Assembly (NCBI RefSeq): GCF_000315915.1
Contig: NC_020185.1
Coordinates: forward strand, 186,001-250,000
Reading direction: 5' to 3'
From: Henningerozyma blattae CBS 6284
Lineage: Eukaryota; Ascomycota; Saccharomycetes; Saccharomycetales; Saccharomycetaceae
Length of the DNA stretch: 64,000 bases
Of this stretch, positions 31,198-42,561 are shown one piece after another. Positions within the stretch are counted from its first letter, which is position 1, and each line of letters begins with the position of its first letter. The notes under the pieces were generated by a model. The model saw only the letters and a list, made by a program, of their open reading frames with translations, ran no database searches and was not told where the DNA came from. Both the position numbers and the translations under genes were made by a program.

Positions 31198-32355
31198 TTA
31201 TTTCCCATTATTTAGCAAGCTTTGTAATCTAGCCACTTCCATTTCCAATTGAGAGTTTCTTGTTAATAGATCTTCTACTTTGTCTTCTAATTGGTTCATT
31301 CTTTGCAATTTTCTTGCACGAGATCTTCTAGCAGCTTCAGTATTTCTAGCACGCTTCATAGCAACTGGATCGTTAGATTCAGCAACGACAGGTTTCAAAG
31401 GAGCTTGTCTTTGTTTACGGTTATAAGAAATAATACCTAAATGGTCAATCTTTTCACCTTTAACAATTTTTGAAGCATGACTTGCACTTGAAATAGTGGA
31501 TAATTTGGCATTTTCCATTATTGGAGTTGGTAAGAATGAATCTGCAGAAATAATACGTGTTGTACCATTAACAGTACGAGAATTAGAAGAACCAGAAGTA
31601 TTAGAAAATTGGTTATCTAAAGATGGGAAAGTAGCAGTGAATGAAGTTGGAATAGAAGTGGAAGTATTCGTAGTTGTATCTTTGATGAATTGAGGATCTT
31701 GTTCAATTAATTCGATTGCCTTAGATGCCAAATCAACGTCGGCACTAGAGACAGGAATATCATTATCGAACAAGGAAGTCCATTCATGGGAGGCGGAATT
31801 TGCAATAGGATCAGATGATGAAGCATCCTTCCCTTGGACAGCATTAGAATTGGAAGTTTTGTTTAAAGTTTCAAATTCAAATAATGGAGTAGAATCAGTA
31901 CTAGAAGAGAAAAAAGCATCAACTGTAGCTGAATCAATATCTTCATAACCGATCCAAGGGGTGTTATTGGTGGTGTTATTAGCAGTAGTAGTAGTGGAAA
32001 CTTGATCTTGGTTAGAGATCAAGTTTGGAAGATTAGCGAAACTAAATAAGGGAGTATCTTCAAGTTTAATATCGGTCGAATTAGAACCGGTATTAGAAGT
32101 AGTTGGGTTAGAGTTAAATAACCCCAGATCCATTGGGATCATAAGGTTATTGACAGCGTTGATATTATTAGTATTGTTCAAAGAAGTCATGATTTTCTTA
32201 TTAATAATTTTTTTAAGTTTATTATTAATTTTAGTAGTGTTGGACGTGTTTGTATTGTTATTATTATTTAACTGATTGTTATTAGTAATTGTTGCTGAGG
32301 AAGTAGCTTTGGTAGCAGTAAAAGTTGACATATTTTGATTGGAAAATTGTAACAT
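31198..32355 (-). CDS. GCN4: bZIP transcription activator Gcn4
   Basis: The master activator of amino-acid biosynthesis genes; it binds TGASTCA as a dimer. 385 residues against 281 in S. cerevisiae; the excess is mostly an Asn/Thr-rich N-terminus. Conserved parts: [15 protein letters not shown] (about 148-162) and [13 protein letters not shown] (191-203), the hydrophobic and acidic activation regions that contact Gal11/Med15; FLPTP (about 274-278), matching the Thr165 phosphodegron read by Cdc4; the basic region (about 333-352, [19 protein letters not shown]); and the leucine zipper to the end. Met 1 at 32355 gives the full frame; Met 9 at 32331 is an alternative start. The leader carries four short uORFs, so translation is probably controlled by Gcn2 and eIF2 as in S. 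cerevisiae. Orthologue of YEL009C. Confidence 0.97.
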   Translation of the reverse strand: MLQFSNQNMSTFTATKATSSATITNNNQLNNNNNTNTSNTTKINNKLKKIINKKIMTSLNNTNNINAVNNLMIPMDLGLFNSNPTTSNTGSNSTDIKLEDTPLFSFANLPNLISNQDQVSTTTTANNTTNNTPWIGYEDIDSATVDAFFSSSTDSTPLFEFETLNKTSNSNAVQGKDASSSDPIANSASHEWTSLFDNDIPVSSADVDLASKAIELIEQDPQFIKDTTTNTSTSIPTSFTATFPSLDNQFSNTSGSSNSRTVNGTTRIISADSFLPTPIMENAKLSTISSASHASKIVKGEKIDHLGIISYNRKQRQAPLKPVVAESNDPVAMKRARNTEAARRSRARKLQRMNQLEDKVEDLLTRNSQLEMEVARLQSLLNNGK

Positions 32356-32393
32356 TTTTTTTATATTTTTAGGAATTATGTGTATATTTTGAA

Positions 32394-32414
32394 TTATGAA
32401 TCGAGTGATTGCAT
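32394..32414 (-). promoter_or_regulatory. GCN4 leader uORF, most 3' (6 codons plus stop)
   Basis: ATG CAA TCA CTC GAT TCA TAA, with its ATG 59 nt upstream of the GCN4 start. It is closer to the main ORF than any S. cerevisiae GCN4 uORF. Confidence 0.6.
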
Positions 32415-32499
32415 TTCTATCTTAAAGAGTAGTATTATGCTTGGAGTATATGTAAAAATAGATTTTTATTAAAAAAAAAGGGTAGGGGATAAAAACCGC

Positions 32500-32511
32500 T
32501 TAATTGATCAT
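32500..32511 (-). promoter_or_regulatory. GCN4 leader uORF4-like (3 codons plus stop)
   Basis: ATG ATC AAT TAA, 156 nt upstream of the main start, close to where the inhibitory uORF4 lies in S. cerevisiae (about 150 nt). Its ATG overlaps the stop of the preceding uORF. Confidence 0.7.
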
Positions 32512-32531
32512 TTTAATAAATTTGGAGACAT
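32508..32531 (-). promoter_or_regulatory. GCN4 leader uORF3-like (7 codons plus stop)
   Basis: Begins ATG TCT CCA and ends in TGA, 176 nt upstream of the main start. The stop shares bases with the next uORF start (ATGA arrangement). Confidence 0.65.
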
Positions 32532-32679
32532 ATTGACTGGGTGACTTGAAATTCGAGATGAATAAATCTTTTTTTTAAAAAACAACAAAAAAAAATTTAG
32601 AATAAAAAATATTATTTTAAATTAAAGGAAGGTATTTTAGACTAGAAACTATTGATCGGTAGGAGAAACAGACAAAAAT

Positions 32680-32691
32680 TTAGCAACACAT
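32680..32691 (-). promoter_or_regulatory. GCN4 leader uORF1-like (3 codons plus stop)
   Basis: ATG TGT TGC TAA (Met-Cys-Cys), 336 nt upstream of the main start. S. cerevisiae uORF1 is Met-Ala-Cys at about 360 nt, so position, length and the last codon plus stop agree. An AT-rich context after the stop favours reinitiation. Confidence 0.75.
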
Positions 32692-33856
32692 TGTTGGAAA
32701 TTGTGTATTTCTTGTGATAATAATTTCGTGGGGTGAATCTAAATATACTACTTTCTTAATTTTTTTTATATTAAGGAAAATTTTTTTTCTTTAAATATTG
32801 AAATTTAAAAAAAAGTGAGGGTATCAAAAACAATCTACAGAACAAAAATTAATTAATGAAATTGTTTTTGAAAATGCGAAATACTAACGGAGTAGGGAAA
32901 GGTATATATGTATATCGCAAAGCACTAATGGGCAGAAATTAGGTTTGTTTTGTTCGTTTTAAAAATGAGAGATCTAGTCAAACACTTGTGTTTTATTTGT
33001 TGTTGTTTTTTTTGAAAAAAGAATAGTTACTAATAACTAAAGAAACTTCCAAGAACAAATAATACCAAGAGTCCATAGTCGAAAAAAGTTTATAAAATGA
33101 GTTTTAGCTAAAACCAAAGGTTTTGAAGCTATATGAAATTTAAAGATTCAGGTCTGTATAAATATAATTAGTTTCCGGATTTTGTCAACATGAAAAAAAA
33201 TTCCCCTACCAATTCGGTGTTTCCTAAAACAATCATGAAACGCCCATAAAAGGAAACACCTCCCGATTCCGTAATCCAATTAACACAATACTTTTTTCGT
33301 CTGTTTCCGGCCGTGCGCCACTTTCTCAGCAGTCTAGAACAGGAAATGTGTGTGTCATACGGCCTTTCTACGCGTATTCTCTGACAGCACATGACCGCAA
33401 AAATCCCTCAGGAATTTATTACCTGCGAAATGGCACGTGATAATTCCGCGAACGGCAAATGTCCGGAGATAAAGTCCGGTATCGCTGTAAATACAGGGTT
33501 TGTAATAGGGTTAGTAAGGGTAGCTCTGAACTCTATATGTTTGCATATTAACAATTGCCTAAACAGTTCACCTCAAAAATACTTTTTTCTTATTACTTGT
33601 AATATATATTGAAAATTGCTTACATATTCTTTTAAACGTGTTAAGCTTTGGATTGCCAATTACTAGATAAACGTTTGATCGATTGCTTATATTTCTTATT
33701 AAGTTTAACATACGTACTGAGTGATGCTATAATACAAGCTGCATTTTTCGGACTACAAGTAGAACCCGTTTTTATAATCCTATATAGATTTTAATACGCT
33801 ACTTGGCTTTAAGTAGGCATTTGTAAGAACAAGTACTCCAATTAAGTTCTGTTACG

Positions 33857-33937
33857 TTTTTTTTCTTTTTTTTTTTTTTTTANTTTTTTTTCTTTTTTTA
33901 CTTTTTTTTCTTTTTTTCTTTTTTCTTTTCTTTTTTT
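33857..33937 (+). repeat. T/C-rich homopolymer tract containing the only N
   Basis: About 80 bases of T with scattered C and a few A. The single N is at 33883. The length of this tract in the assembly is uncertain. Confidence 0.9.
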
Positions 33938-35959
33938 AGTAATAAGGTACATACCTTCAAATAAAACAAATAGGCATATCATTGCTTGCTCTAAACAGAT
34001 TTACGTGACTGTCAATATGCGTTAGCTTATCGTATGTCTTCGAAAATGAATTTACAAATTAATACGTAATTTTCCATTGTTTCAGTTCATATTTTTTTCT
34101 AAAAAAGAAAAGATAAGACGTATATCCTGTTGTAAGATTAGCTTATCGGCATACAAATTATTGTTCGTATTTTTTAACTTGCTTTGAATACAGAATGATT
34201 GAGACTCAGATATCAATTCGAACAGAGTGTCTCGCCCTGAAACCTTATCCACTGTTAAGCTTTGTAGACAGAGGATAGTTTAAGCTTATGAGCTGATATA
34301 AACATAATGCGCTAATTACCAAGAACTTCGAACACAGTGGCAATATCGATCTACAGGGCGACATGAAAATGAGAAGGTACCACAAGCATACATGATAATG
34401 GTTTGTTTTTTCTTTCTTTTTTCTTTTCGCCATCCCATTTTCCAAAGAAAAGTAAGTGCACACAGTTAGACTGTCATCTTTGTTCTTGGAGATCCATTAT
34501 TGTGGTTATCTTTACCCAGTATTTTTCTTCATCAATCCTAATACGCTTGTGCTAATAACCCATTTTACTTAAATCACTTGAAATATATAATTGGAAAAAG
34601 CTTAATAAATTAAGAAACAAACCCAATTAATTGATTGGACTAAAAGATAAAAAAAAGAGTAATTTGAAATATAAGCCAGTTAAACGATGGTTTACGGTTT
34701 AGGAGTGGTTTTACTAGACTTCGAAATTTCTTCTACAAATTCCCATGCACATACAACAAAACAAAATTAGCATATACGGATACTAGTTACAAATATAGAA
34801 GTCTTTTTTTAGATTTTTTTTTTTCTGTTTTCAAATGAGGCACTCTACTCGATATATGAGTTATCCTGTTTGATGAGTAAGTTGTTTTGATACCGAGACT
34901 TTAAGGAATTTTGAGGAATCATATCCTTTTCAGGAAATTTTTCGAAATGGAGTGCGTAGATTACGAAAACGAATTTTCCTGTAAAAAGAAGCGCAAGCTA
35001 TTAAAAAGAGAGAAGAAAGAAAAGAAAATTGGAATGAAATTCTTTTAGGAAATGAAAACGTAAGCAAAAGACGTATTTTTAGGAGCCTATGCATACCACT
35101 TTCGACCTAATTATTTTAATAAATAAGGTTTATTAATCCACTATTCAATAATTTCGGTGGAATGTCTTCGTACACTAAGAAAATGGCGGATAAATAAGCC
35201 TGTGTAAACCACACACATGCAAGACTTTATCCCAATTTTGGTAGCTTAAAATATTTCAAGTAAAATTGTAGAAACGAGTAGAAGATAAAGATAATAAAAG
35301 TTACTATGGCAATTTTGTCATGTTCCATAGATTTAAAATTGAAAAAATATGGAAAAGAAAGAAAGAAAGAAGAAGAAAAAAAAAAGGCATGACGAAGAAA
35401 AGCACGGAGCAAATAATGTCAGGGAACTCTCTTTTAATATTTCTTTGTGATTACCAGAGGGGAAAAAAGATTATGGCCGAAAACATAAAGTCACTAGACC
35501 TTTTTTTTTGTCAAGCATTCTAAAAGACATATTATCATAAGGAGAATATGGTCTACTATAATAGCTTATTTCAAGATTCTAGATCTCAACAACTTACGAG
35601 TAAAATCTTGTAGCGCGTAGTATTCGTCTGTTGTGAGCATGATCTCTTACATCTGCACAAATCGCCTAATAAAAATGTCCTGATCTGTATGTCTCAAAAC
35701 ATAGAGGTAGAAAAACCTTGCGCATGATATTAGCGTGTTTTAGTTTCCATACGGTTGAAAACACTTTATGGATTTGATCACTGATTTAGGTTTGTATGTA
35801 GAGAAAAGTCTTACTACTCAATACATCGTCGAACATTAATTTACGGATTTCAAGGTCAGCTCGCTTCTTTCAGGTATTTTTCTTCAACTCGCAGATTATG
35901 AGTGTATGATTTATTTGGCTTAGTTTGGTATTTCTCTGTTTGTGTTTTTATTTTTTCTC

Positions 35960-35966
35960 ATTATTA

Positions 35967-36005
<39 letters not shown>
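35960..36005 (+). repeat. (ATT)n microsatellite
   Basis: About 15 units of a trinucleotide, with one interruption near 35969, followed by a T-run. The poly-Leu ORF that covers it is an artefact. Confidence 0.9.
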
Positions 36006-36007
<2 letters not shown>

Positions 36008-38032
36008 TTTTTTTTTTTGCATTTTATTGCCGTCGTTTCATTCTTCTTTGCCTATTAGGAATATTAGCCAAGAATATCATCATAATAGGTATTTCTATTT
36101 CCAACAAACTTCTTACTTCAAAATTTTAAATTAAATAATTAGCCATTGGAATAATTGACTTCAAAAAAAAGAAAAAGAAAAACGAACAAGTTATTATTTC
36201 ATTCTCTCTCCAGAGCTTTCTGCGATGTCCGGAATAATCCTATGTGTGACAATATTATCCGTTCCAGGTGCATTCTGCTTAGCTTCCATATACGCTACTT
36301 AGGAGTACGCTACTTTGATAGGTAACTTATCAGCATTATCTAACCAATGACATTTAAATCACAGAACCCAAATGACGAAGCAGGCTGATAATAATATAGT
36401 GGAATGAATGATATATTCCAAAAGTATTATGCTTCCCATTGTCCGTACAATGACTTCTTCTGGCACGATACATTTAATATCTTCTGAGTAGCAGTAATTC
36501 TGACATTTAGCTAACTTTTTCCCAACTGGGCTTGCGCCTATTTTTTGGTCTACTTATTTACTTTTATTTTGGGATGTTTGACATATTTGTCTCCAGGTTC
36601 CTCTGGGCAAATGGTTTTTTTTTAATTTGCAATGTGCTTTTCTTTCTTTTAAACAATTTTACCAATACAATCCGAGCTATATTATTTCTTGGCTTTTTTT
36701 TAATTAACCTTGTTTTCTACAATAATTTCTAACTAGGTTTCGCATTTTTTTTTTTATTATTGAACTTTCTCCAAGAATATTTCGTAGCAGAAATAACTGT
36801 ATTGATAATCCTAATCTTACTCAAAACCTTCAAATTCTTTTTGGCATTGGGATTGTGGCTCTTTTCAATCAAGGTTTACGATATTTCCTGTAGTCGTTAT
36901 GTTAATGTCAAAAGAGTAATGTTTTCATATTTATAATTATTATTATTATTGATATTTGTTTTAGGTACGTACCTCAATCATTTATACAGTAATTTCTAAC
37001 AACACAGCGTGTTACTTTTCTTAACTAAAAATACACCAATTGCTGATAACATATTTTCCACGCGATTTGTCTTGAATATCTTTAAATCCTTCATTCTCTT
37101 AGATACTGTAATGGTTTTGACTTTGTAAGCTCAAGCTAATTAGTTAAACTTCCTATTTCTTTTGCTTATTTCAGTTATCAACCTCAAGGTATTTACTCTC
37201 TTAGGTAAAAATCTCCAATCTGAACAATGTTTTCCGATTCTATGGATCTTTCATGTTCTTACATGCTAATACCTTTAATAGTCAATATTCCTTCTCCGCA
37301 TAGCCCAATTGCTTACAGTTTAAACTACTTTTTTGTTTTGACTCTCAATCGTGAAATAGTTTATTTTGTTACTAACTACAATCATTCCTTTGCAACTGAC
37401 TAACTGCTAAGTGCATTTAAAATCTTACTTTTGTTATCTGGAACGTTCAGGGAACCCTTTGTTCTAAAACTTTGTTACTTCTTTCGTGGATCGTGCTCGT
37501 CATTAATAATTCTTTGTCTATTTCCTCCTTTCTTTATTGATCAATAAATTCATAAACAAATTATCGTAAACTTCGTCCAAAAACTTTGTTCCTATTGAAT
37601 TTTTCTTTCTTTCTGATACATATAACTACTCTATTTCACTGCTGATTTTTTTCTTTATCCTTCATTTCTTTCACAATTTACTTTCTCAATTCTACTCCTT
37701 TCCTAGAAGTTGACATCATATTAATCTTAATCTAATTATACCTTTATTTTTATTTTTACTTTTAAATGTATAATCTGTCTACAATCATCTTTGAACCTTA
37801 TATTTAGATTACTAACTTTGGATTTTTACTCTCATAATCCTTCAAATCGCTATAATATCATTTATTCATCATTAAGCAAAATAAAAAATAAAAAAATAAA
37901 AATAAAATAAACTCTCTCTTCCTAGAATTAATAATAGATCTATCTTATCATAATATAATTATCTTTTTTTTTCTTTTTTTTCTTACAACCACTTACATTT
38001 CTAACTAGTTATCCTTCAATTTAGTATTTCAA

Positions 38033-40354
38033 ATGGAATTAAAGCCTACTTTTAATGGCCATATCAGAGACGAATATGACGCTCTTTTAGTTTTCCAAGC
38101 AACTCTAAATGGGCAATTGAGTCATATCCCAAGAAGACCATATGAAATGGAAAGGTCAAACCTAATCACATCAGGTAGCATATTTGTCTTCTTTGAAAAT
38201 TTATCTGGTATAAAGAGATGGACTGATGGTATATCATGGTCTCCATCTAGAATCTCAGGTAAATTTTTAATATACAAAGAATTAAACAAATATTATAACC
38301 CAAATCTTTTATTAAATAATAAACCCCGTAACCAACCAAATGGTATACCGTCTAATACTCAATCATTCAACTCTCCAATGGAGAATGCTATGTCAGTATC
38401 TAATATTGCTGATAGTGATAGAAATAATCAAAATTCAAATTATCGAGTTGGTCAGTTATCTAATAATAATGACAGAAAGGATAATATTTTGCCAACAACT
38501 ATTTCAAATACTTCTAATAAAAATTCAGAAAGTGATGAGCTACCATCCTTAAACAATACAAACACAAAGGAATCCGAAGTTGTGGAGCCAGATGCTAATT
38601 CAAAAAATGCACAAAATGATTCCAAATATACTTTCAAATATACAGGATTTGTTAAAAAAACTATGTCGATCAAGGTAAGAGATACATCTTTTGATGGATC
38701 ATTACAAACGCTACATTTGATATCTTATTATAATATTGATGATGTAAAATTTAACAGACTTGTGGAACCAAAGAATGCTACCTCATTAAAAGATATTCAA
38801 ATATCGCGAGAGTTATTAGATTCTGTTGATATTGATGTCACACCAAACAATTTAAATGCTAATGCAACAATTCCAGAGTCAGTAATTTCTGCAATATATT
38901 CTAATAACCAGCAATCTAACATACGATCTTTCTACGGTCAAAATGGTCAGATAGGACAAGTTTTGCCACATTTCCAATCTGAAATGGCTACTTCTAATGG
39001 AAATATGGTTCTTAACTCACATATAGTGGAGAATAACACCTTTGGCCAAAATAATATTATTATAAACCCTACTCAACCCAGTACAGTTTACTCTCATCCT
39101 CAAAATTATCCATTTATGAGGCCCTCTACACTTCAACAAGCCTCATTGAACAGTGATTCAAAGCAATTACAAAGCAGTATTACTAATCCTTCTTTATTTA
39201 TGCTTCAATCCCATGCTCCACCAACAAGTCAGACACAACCATTACAACAGCAACAGCAACAGCAACAAGTTTATTTTAATGACAATGATGCTAGTAATAA
39301 TTCCAGTTACATACCTCCACTATTGAAACAAAATATTATTTCATCAAGAAGTTCTTCCTTCTCATCAAAGTCAGGATTATCAGGCATATATGGCCAATCT
39401 CAAGTTGGTGGATCTTCTTCCTCATCTTCTTCCTCCAATTCTAATAATTCAATATCATCTAGTTCAAGCGCCATGTCTTCCACTTCATTTTCAGGCACAC
39501 CTCAAAGGGCGTCCCCAATAATTGGTAATGTAGGCTCAGGTAGAATTCAATCTGATAGCACCTCTAGCAGAGGTGGAAGTTCCCATTTTTCACATAATTA
39601 CTCAAGATCTCAAAGGCAACAACCATATCATTCACCATTTTTATCTCATCATTCTAATTCCCTAGATATAAAGCCAACTAGTAATCTAATATCTTCAACG
39701 CAAACCATTCACCATTCTGTTCAACCTACTTTTGCTGGTAGTAACTTCAATCAAGTACCTGCAAATCAATTACAGTCAAATACAGTTGGCAAACCAAATA
39801 TCAATAATTTCACAACAGATGACAAAGCTATATTAAATAACAATCAAGAAAAGCCAAAGCTTCCTCCTCCTGCTCTTCAAAATTTGTCACAGCCTAGATC
39901 TTCTTCTGCAACTAATCTTCCTCCACATATTCCACCTTTAAAAAAACTTCGAATGCAAGCATCTCCATCCGACCAGGTTGAAAATAATGCCAACAACAAT
40001 CTAGTAGCTCCTTCTTCCTCATCTTCTGCATATGTTTTCAATGGAAGTGCAGCAAATAGTACTCCTCGTTATGATATTTCCAACTCTAAAAATTTGCCTA
40101 TGCCAAAAGGTCCAACCTTTCAAGGGTCCCCCATTTTAAATAAGAATATCAATGGCTATGCAACAACTGGAAGCGGAGTGACAAGTATGCCGGCGTTTGC
40201 TTATAACGGGACTGATCAAGCCAGCATGATGGCAAATTGTACAAGCATGCCAACTGGTTCAGAGGGCGCTGGGTCTTCTAAACAAGTACCTACTATGAGG
40301 AGCATTAGCTCAGTTGTAACAACAGAAAATGAAGAGATTAAGGCTGAGATATAA
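38033..40354 (+). CDS. MIT1: WOPR (Gti1/Pac2) transcription regulator Mit1
   Basis: A DNA-binding regulator of the Wor1/Ryp1/Mit1 family, which controls filamentous growth and morphology switches. The WOPR domain is in two parts. Box 1 covers about 1-90 (FNGHIRDEYDALLVFQATL, PRRPYEMERSNLITSGSIFVF, RWTDGISWSPSRISGKFLIYKE). Box 2 covers about 200-260 (FKYTGFVKKTMSIKVRD to LISYYNIDDV). Between them is a variable Asn/Ser-rich linker. The remaining 500 residues are low complexity, with a poly-Gln run near 405 and poly-Ser runs near 460-485. 773 residues against about 666 for YEL007W. It lies next to GCN4 as in S. cerevisiae (YEL009C-YEL007W), which favours Mit1 over its paralogue YHR177W. Confidence 0.9.
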   Translation: MELKPTFNGHIRDEYDALLVFQATLNGQLSHIPRRPYEMERSNLITSGSIFVFFENLSGIKRWTDGISWSPSRISGKFLIYKELNKYYNPNLLLNNKPRNQPNGIPSNTQSFNSPMENAMSVSNIADSDRNNQNSNYRVGQLSNNNDRKDNILPTTISNTSNKNSESDELPSLNNTNTKESEVVEPDANSKNAQNDSKYTFKYTGFVKKTMSIKVRDTSFDGSLQTLHLISYYNIDDVKFNRLVEPKNATSLKDIQISRELLDSVDIDVTPNNLNANATIPESVISAIYSNNQQSNIRSFYGQNGQIGQVLPHFQSEMATSNGNMVLNSHIVENNTFGQNNIIINPTQPSTVYSHPQNYPFMRPSTLQQASLNSDSKQLQSSITNPSLFMLQSHAPPTSQTQPLQQQQQQQQVYFNDNDASNNSSYIPPLLKQNIISSRSSSFSSKSGLSGIYGQSQVGGSSSSSSSSNSNNSISSSSSAMSSTSFSGTPQRASPIIGNVGSGRIQSDSTSSRGGSSHFSHNYSRSQRQQPYHSPFLSHHSNSLDIKPTSNLISSTQTIHHSVQPTFAGSNFNQVPANQLQSNTVGKPNINNFTTDDKAILNNNQEKPKLPPPALQNLSQPRSSSATNLPPHIPPLKKLRMQASPSDQVENNANNNLVAPSSSSSAYVFNGSAANSTPRYDISNSKNLPMPKGPTFQGSPILNKNINGYATTGSGVTSMPAFAYNGTDQASMMANCTSMPTGSEGAGSSKQVPTMRSISSVVTTENEEIKAEI

Positions 40355-41433
40355 TTTGATTATATTGCTGGCAAATATAATTAATTACGTAACTATCTAT
40401 TCTCACAGCTTCGTTAGAAGTCTTTATACATTCTACTCCACGTTTGATATTACATATTTTAAGCCAAATACCTCAATTTTACAACTTATAAAGACCACAA
40501 TTGTATTTTTAAAATGTAAATAATATTTAACGTATATAAATAATCTCAAGCGAACAATTAGTGTTGCCTTTGATGATTGGCCTAAAGAAAAACATTTTGT
40601 ATAGATGCAATAGATATCCACACAGTCGTGAAGGACATTATTTTCCACAATCTTGAAATTCTTATCTGTGGATGACTCTCCTCAGTCTTATCTATTAGGA
40701 AATGGTGGGAAATAATATTTACTAGTCAGATAGGGAGAATAGTCACAAAAAATTGAATTTTTCTTGACAAAATATAAAGCAAGGTCCGAAACCTCGAAAA
40801 TCGATGATGACATGAGCCGAAGGAGAAAATAGAGGTCTCGCTTTAAAATAAAAATAAAAAAATGTACTTATGATAGAAAAAGATTTTAAGCAGATCAATG
40901 TTGATGGTAGCACAAGACCTTATCTAGTTCTATACTCATTACCCTTCGAAAATTACAATATCTAGTGGCTATTTGTATTTAATCTGCCCGGCATAATAGA
41001 CAGTCTGTTCCTCTTTCTTTAGATTCTGATTGGTTCATACTCTACTCCCAAAGTATTCAAGAATCCTTCACATACAATATTCTGTATTAATATTAGTAGC
41101 TCTGTCACTCAAACAGAGCCCTCTTATTCATTTAACGACACACTCTACTTGGTGGGGTCACTCGATCTGTGAATATCTGGACAACGCAAAGCGTACTTTT
41201 TTATCCCTTTTTTGGCCAATATAGAAATAGTTGAAATATAAAATATATATAACAACTTGTTTGTTGTTGTTGTTGTTATTGTTGTTGTTTATTAACTATT
41301 AACGGCTAAATATAGGATTTTGGGCAATACTAAGCGTCATATTATCAAAGTCCTGTAAATTTCTCAAAAACAGCTTATTGATTTAAAATTAGCTCTATCC
41401 ACCTTGATACTGGCCTCACCTAATCAGTAGGCG
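40355..41433. other. Intergenic region between MIT1 and YIA6, with a (GTT)n microsatellite
   Basis: The YIA6 promoter region. A (TTG)n/(GTT)n tract lies at about 41258-41290. No gene is supported. Confidence 0.5.
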
Positions 41434-42561
41434 ATGGATCAAAATGCAAAACTGAGAGATAAATCAATAGGTAACTCTAGGAGTTCAAGCAATACAGAGA
41501 TTATTTGCCCAGATGGTAGTTCACCATTATCTTCGACAGATATCATCGAACCTAGGGAGAGTAATGAAATCCAAGTACAGCATACTAATCTGCATGAAAT
41601 ATATAACTCTCAAACTAAATATCAATTAAAATCTTCACATCAATCGAAAATAATAGCATTTTCTGGTGCGTTGGCGGGGTTCTTATCAGGAATTGCAGTA
41701 TGTCCCTTGGATGTAGCCAAGACAAGACTTCAAGCACAGGGCTTACAAGTAACGAACCTTGAAAATAAATATTATCATGGCTTAATTAACACCTTAAGGA
41801 CCATTGTGTATGATGAAGGCATACGTGGGATTTACAAAGGGTTGACTCCGATTATTTTGGGTTATTTTCCAACATGGATGATATATTTTTCAGTGTATGA
41901 ACGGTGCAAAAAATTTTATCCGATATACTTCAATAATAATGACTTCATTTCCAACTCATTCTCTGCTATATCTGCAGGAACAGTATCCACTATTGCAACT
42001 AATCCAATATGGGTAGTAAAGACAAGATTAATGTTACAAACTCATATTGCAAGAACACGTACCCACTATAAGGGAACGCTCGATGCTTTCGTTACAATAT
42101 ACCAACAAGAAGGTATACGAGCTCTGTACGCTGGCTTAATTCCATCATTTTTAGGTCTTTTCCACGTTGCAATTCATTTCCCAGTATTTGAACAATTAAA
42201 AGAGAAGTTTAATTGTTATGAAAAAAAATTAATTCCAAATACAAGTGAATATGAATATTCAATTAATTTAGAAAGATTGATTATGGCTTCCTGCATTTCT
42301 AAAATGATGGCATCATCCATAACTTACCCACATGAAATACTGCGAACTAGGATGCAACTCAAATCGGATCTACCAAATTCGTTACAACGCCGTATTATCC
42401 CATTAATAAAAACCATATATATACAAGAAGGTTTAAGAGGCTTTTATTCGGGATTTACTACAAATCTCGTTAGAACTGTACCGGCATCCGCCATTACTAT
42501 GGTTTCTTTCGAGTACTTTCGTTCAGTGCTTACTGCCTTAGATAATACTTTAGAGCACTAG
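41434..42561 (+). CDS. YIA6: Mitochondrial NAD+ carrier
   Basis: An inner-membrane carrier that imports NAD+ into mitochondria. 375 residues, matching S. cerevisiae Yia6 (373). The three mitochondrial carrier repeats each have the signature PX(D/E)XX(K/R): PLDVAKTRLQAQG, PIWVVKTRLMLQT with the Trp typical of nucleotide/NAD carriers, and PHEILRTRMQLKS. The N-terminal 70 residues are hydrophilic, as in Yia6/Yea6. S. cerevisiae has two copies, YIL006W (YIA6) and YEL006W (YEA6). EPS1 on the right favours the YIA6 name, while GCN4/MIT1 on the left would fit YEA6. Confidence 0.92.
   Translation: MDQNAKLRDKSIGNSRSSSNTEIICPDGSSPLSSTDIIEPRESNEIQVQHTNLHEIYNSQTKYQLKSSHQSKIIAFSGALAGFLSGIAVCPLDVAKTRLQAQGLQVTNLENKYYHGLINTLRTIVYDEGIRGIYKGLTPIILGYFPTWMIYFSVYERCKKFYPIYFNNNDFISNSFSAISAGTVSTIATNPIWVVKTRLMLQTHIARTRTHYKGTLDAFVTIYQQEGIRALYAGLIPSFLGLFHVAIHFPVFEQLKEKFNCYEKKLIPNTSEYEYSINLERLIMASCISKMMASSITYPHEILRTRMQLKSDLPNSLQRRIIPLIKTIYIQEGLRGFYSGFTTNLVRTVPASAITMVSFEYFRSVLTALDNTLEH

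Larger units (their letters stand above)
32700..38032. other. 5.3 kb gene-free region between GCN4 leader and MIT1
   Basis: Contains the GCN4 promoter (about 32900-33500, with an MCB ACGCGT at 33370-33375 and a CACGTGAT at about 33434-33441), then an AT-rich desert leading to MIT1. No ORF looks coding: the open frames are short and rich in Phe, Leu or Lys. It holds a poly-pyrimidine tract with one undetermined base, an (ATT)n microsatellite and a purine-rich stretch (35330-35400). Long regulatory regions are known for WOR1-type regulators. Confidence 0.5.

Noticed and set aside
33168..33612. Two 73-74-codon ORFs in the GC-richer block upstream of GCN4
   Set aside because: They overlap on opposite strands, lack protein-like features and coincide with the GCN4 promoter.
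35925..36134. ORF with poly-Leu
   Set aside because: It is created by the (ATT)n microsatellite and T-runs.
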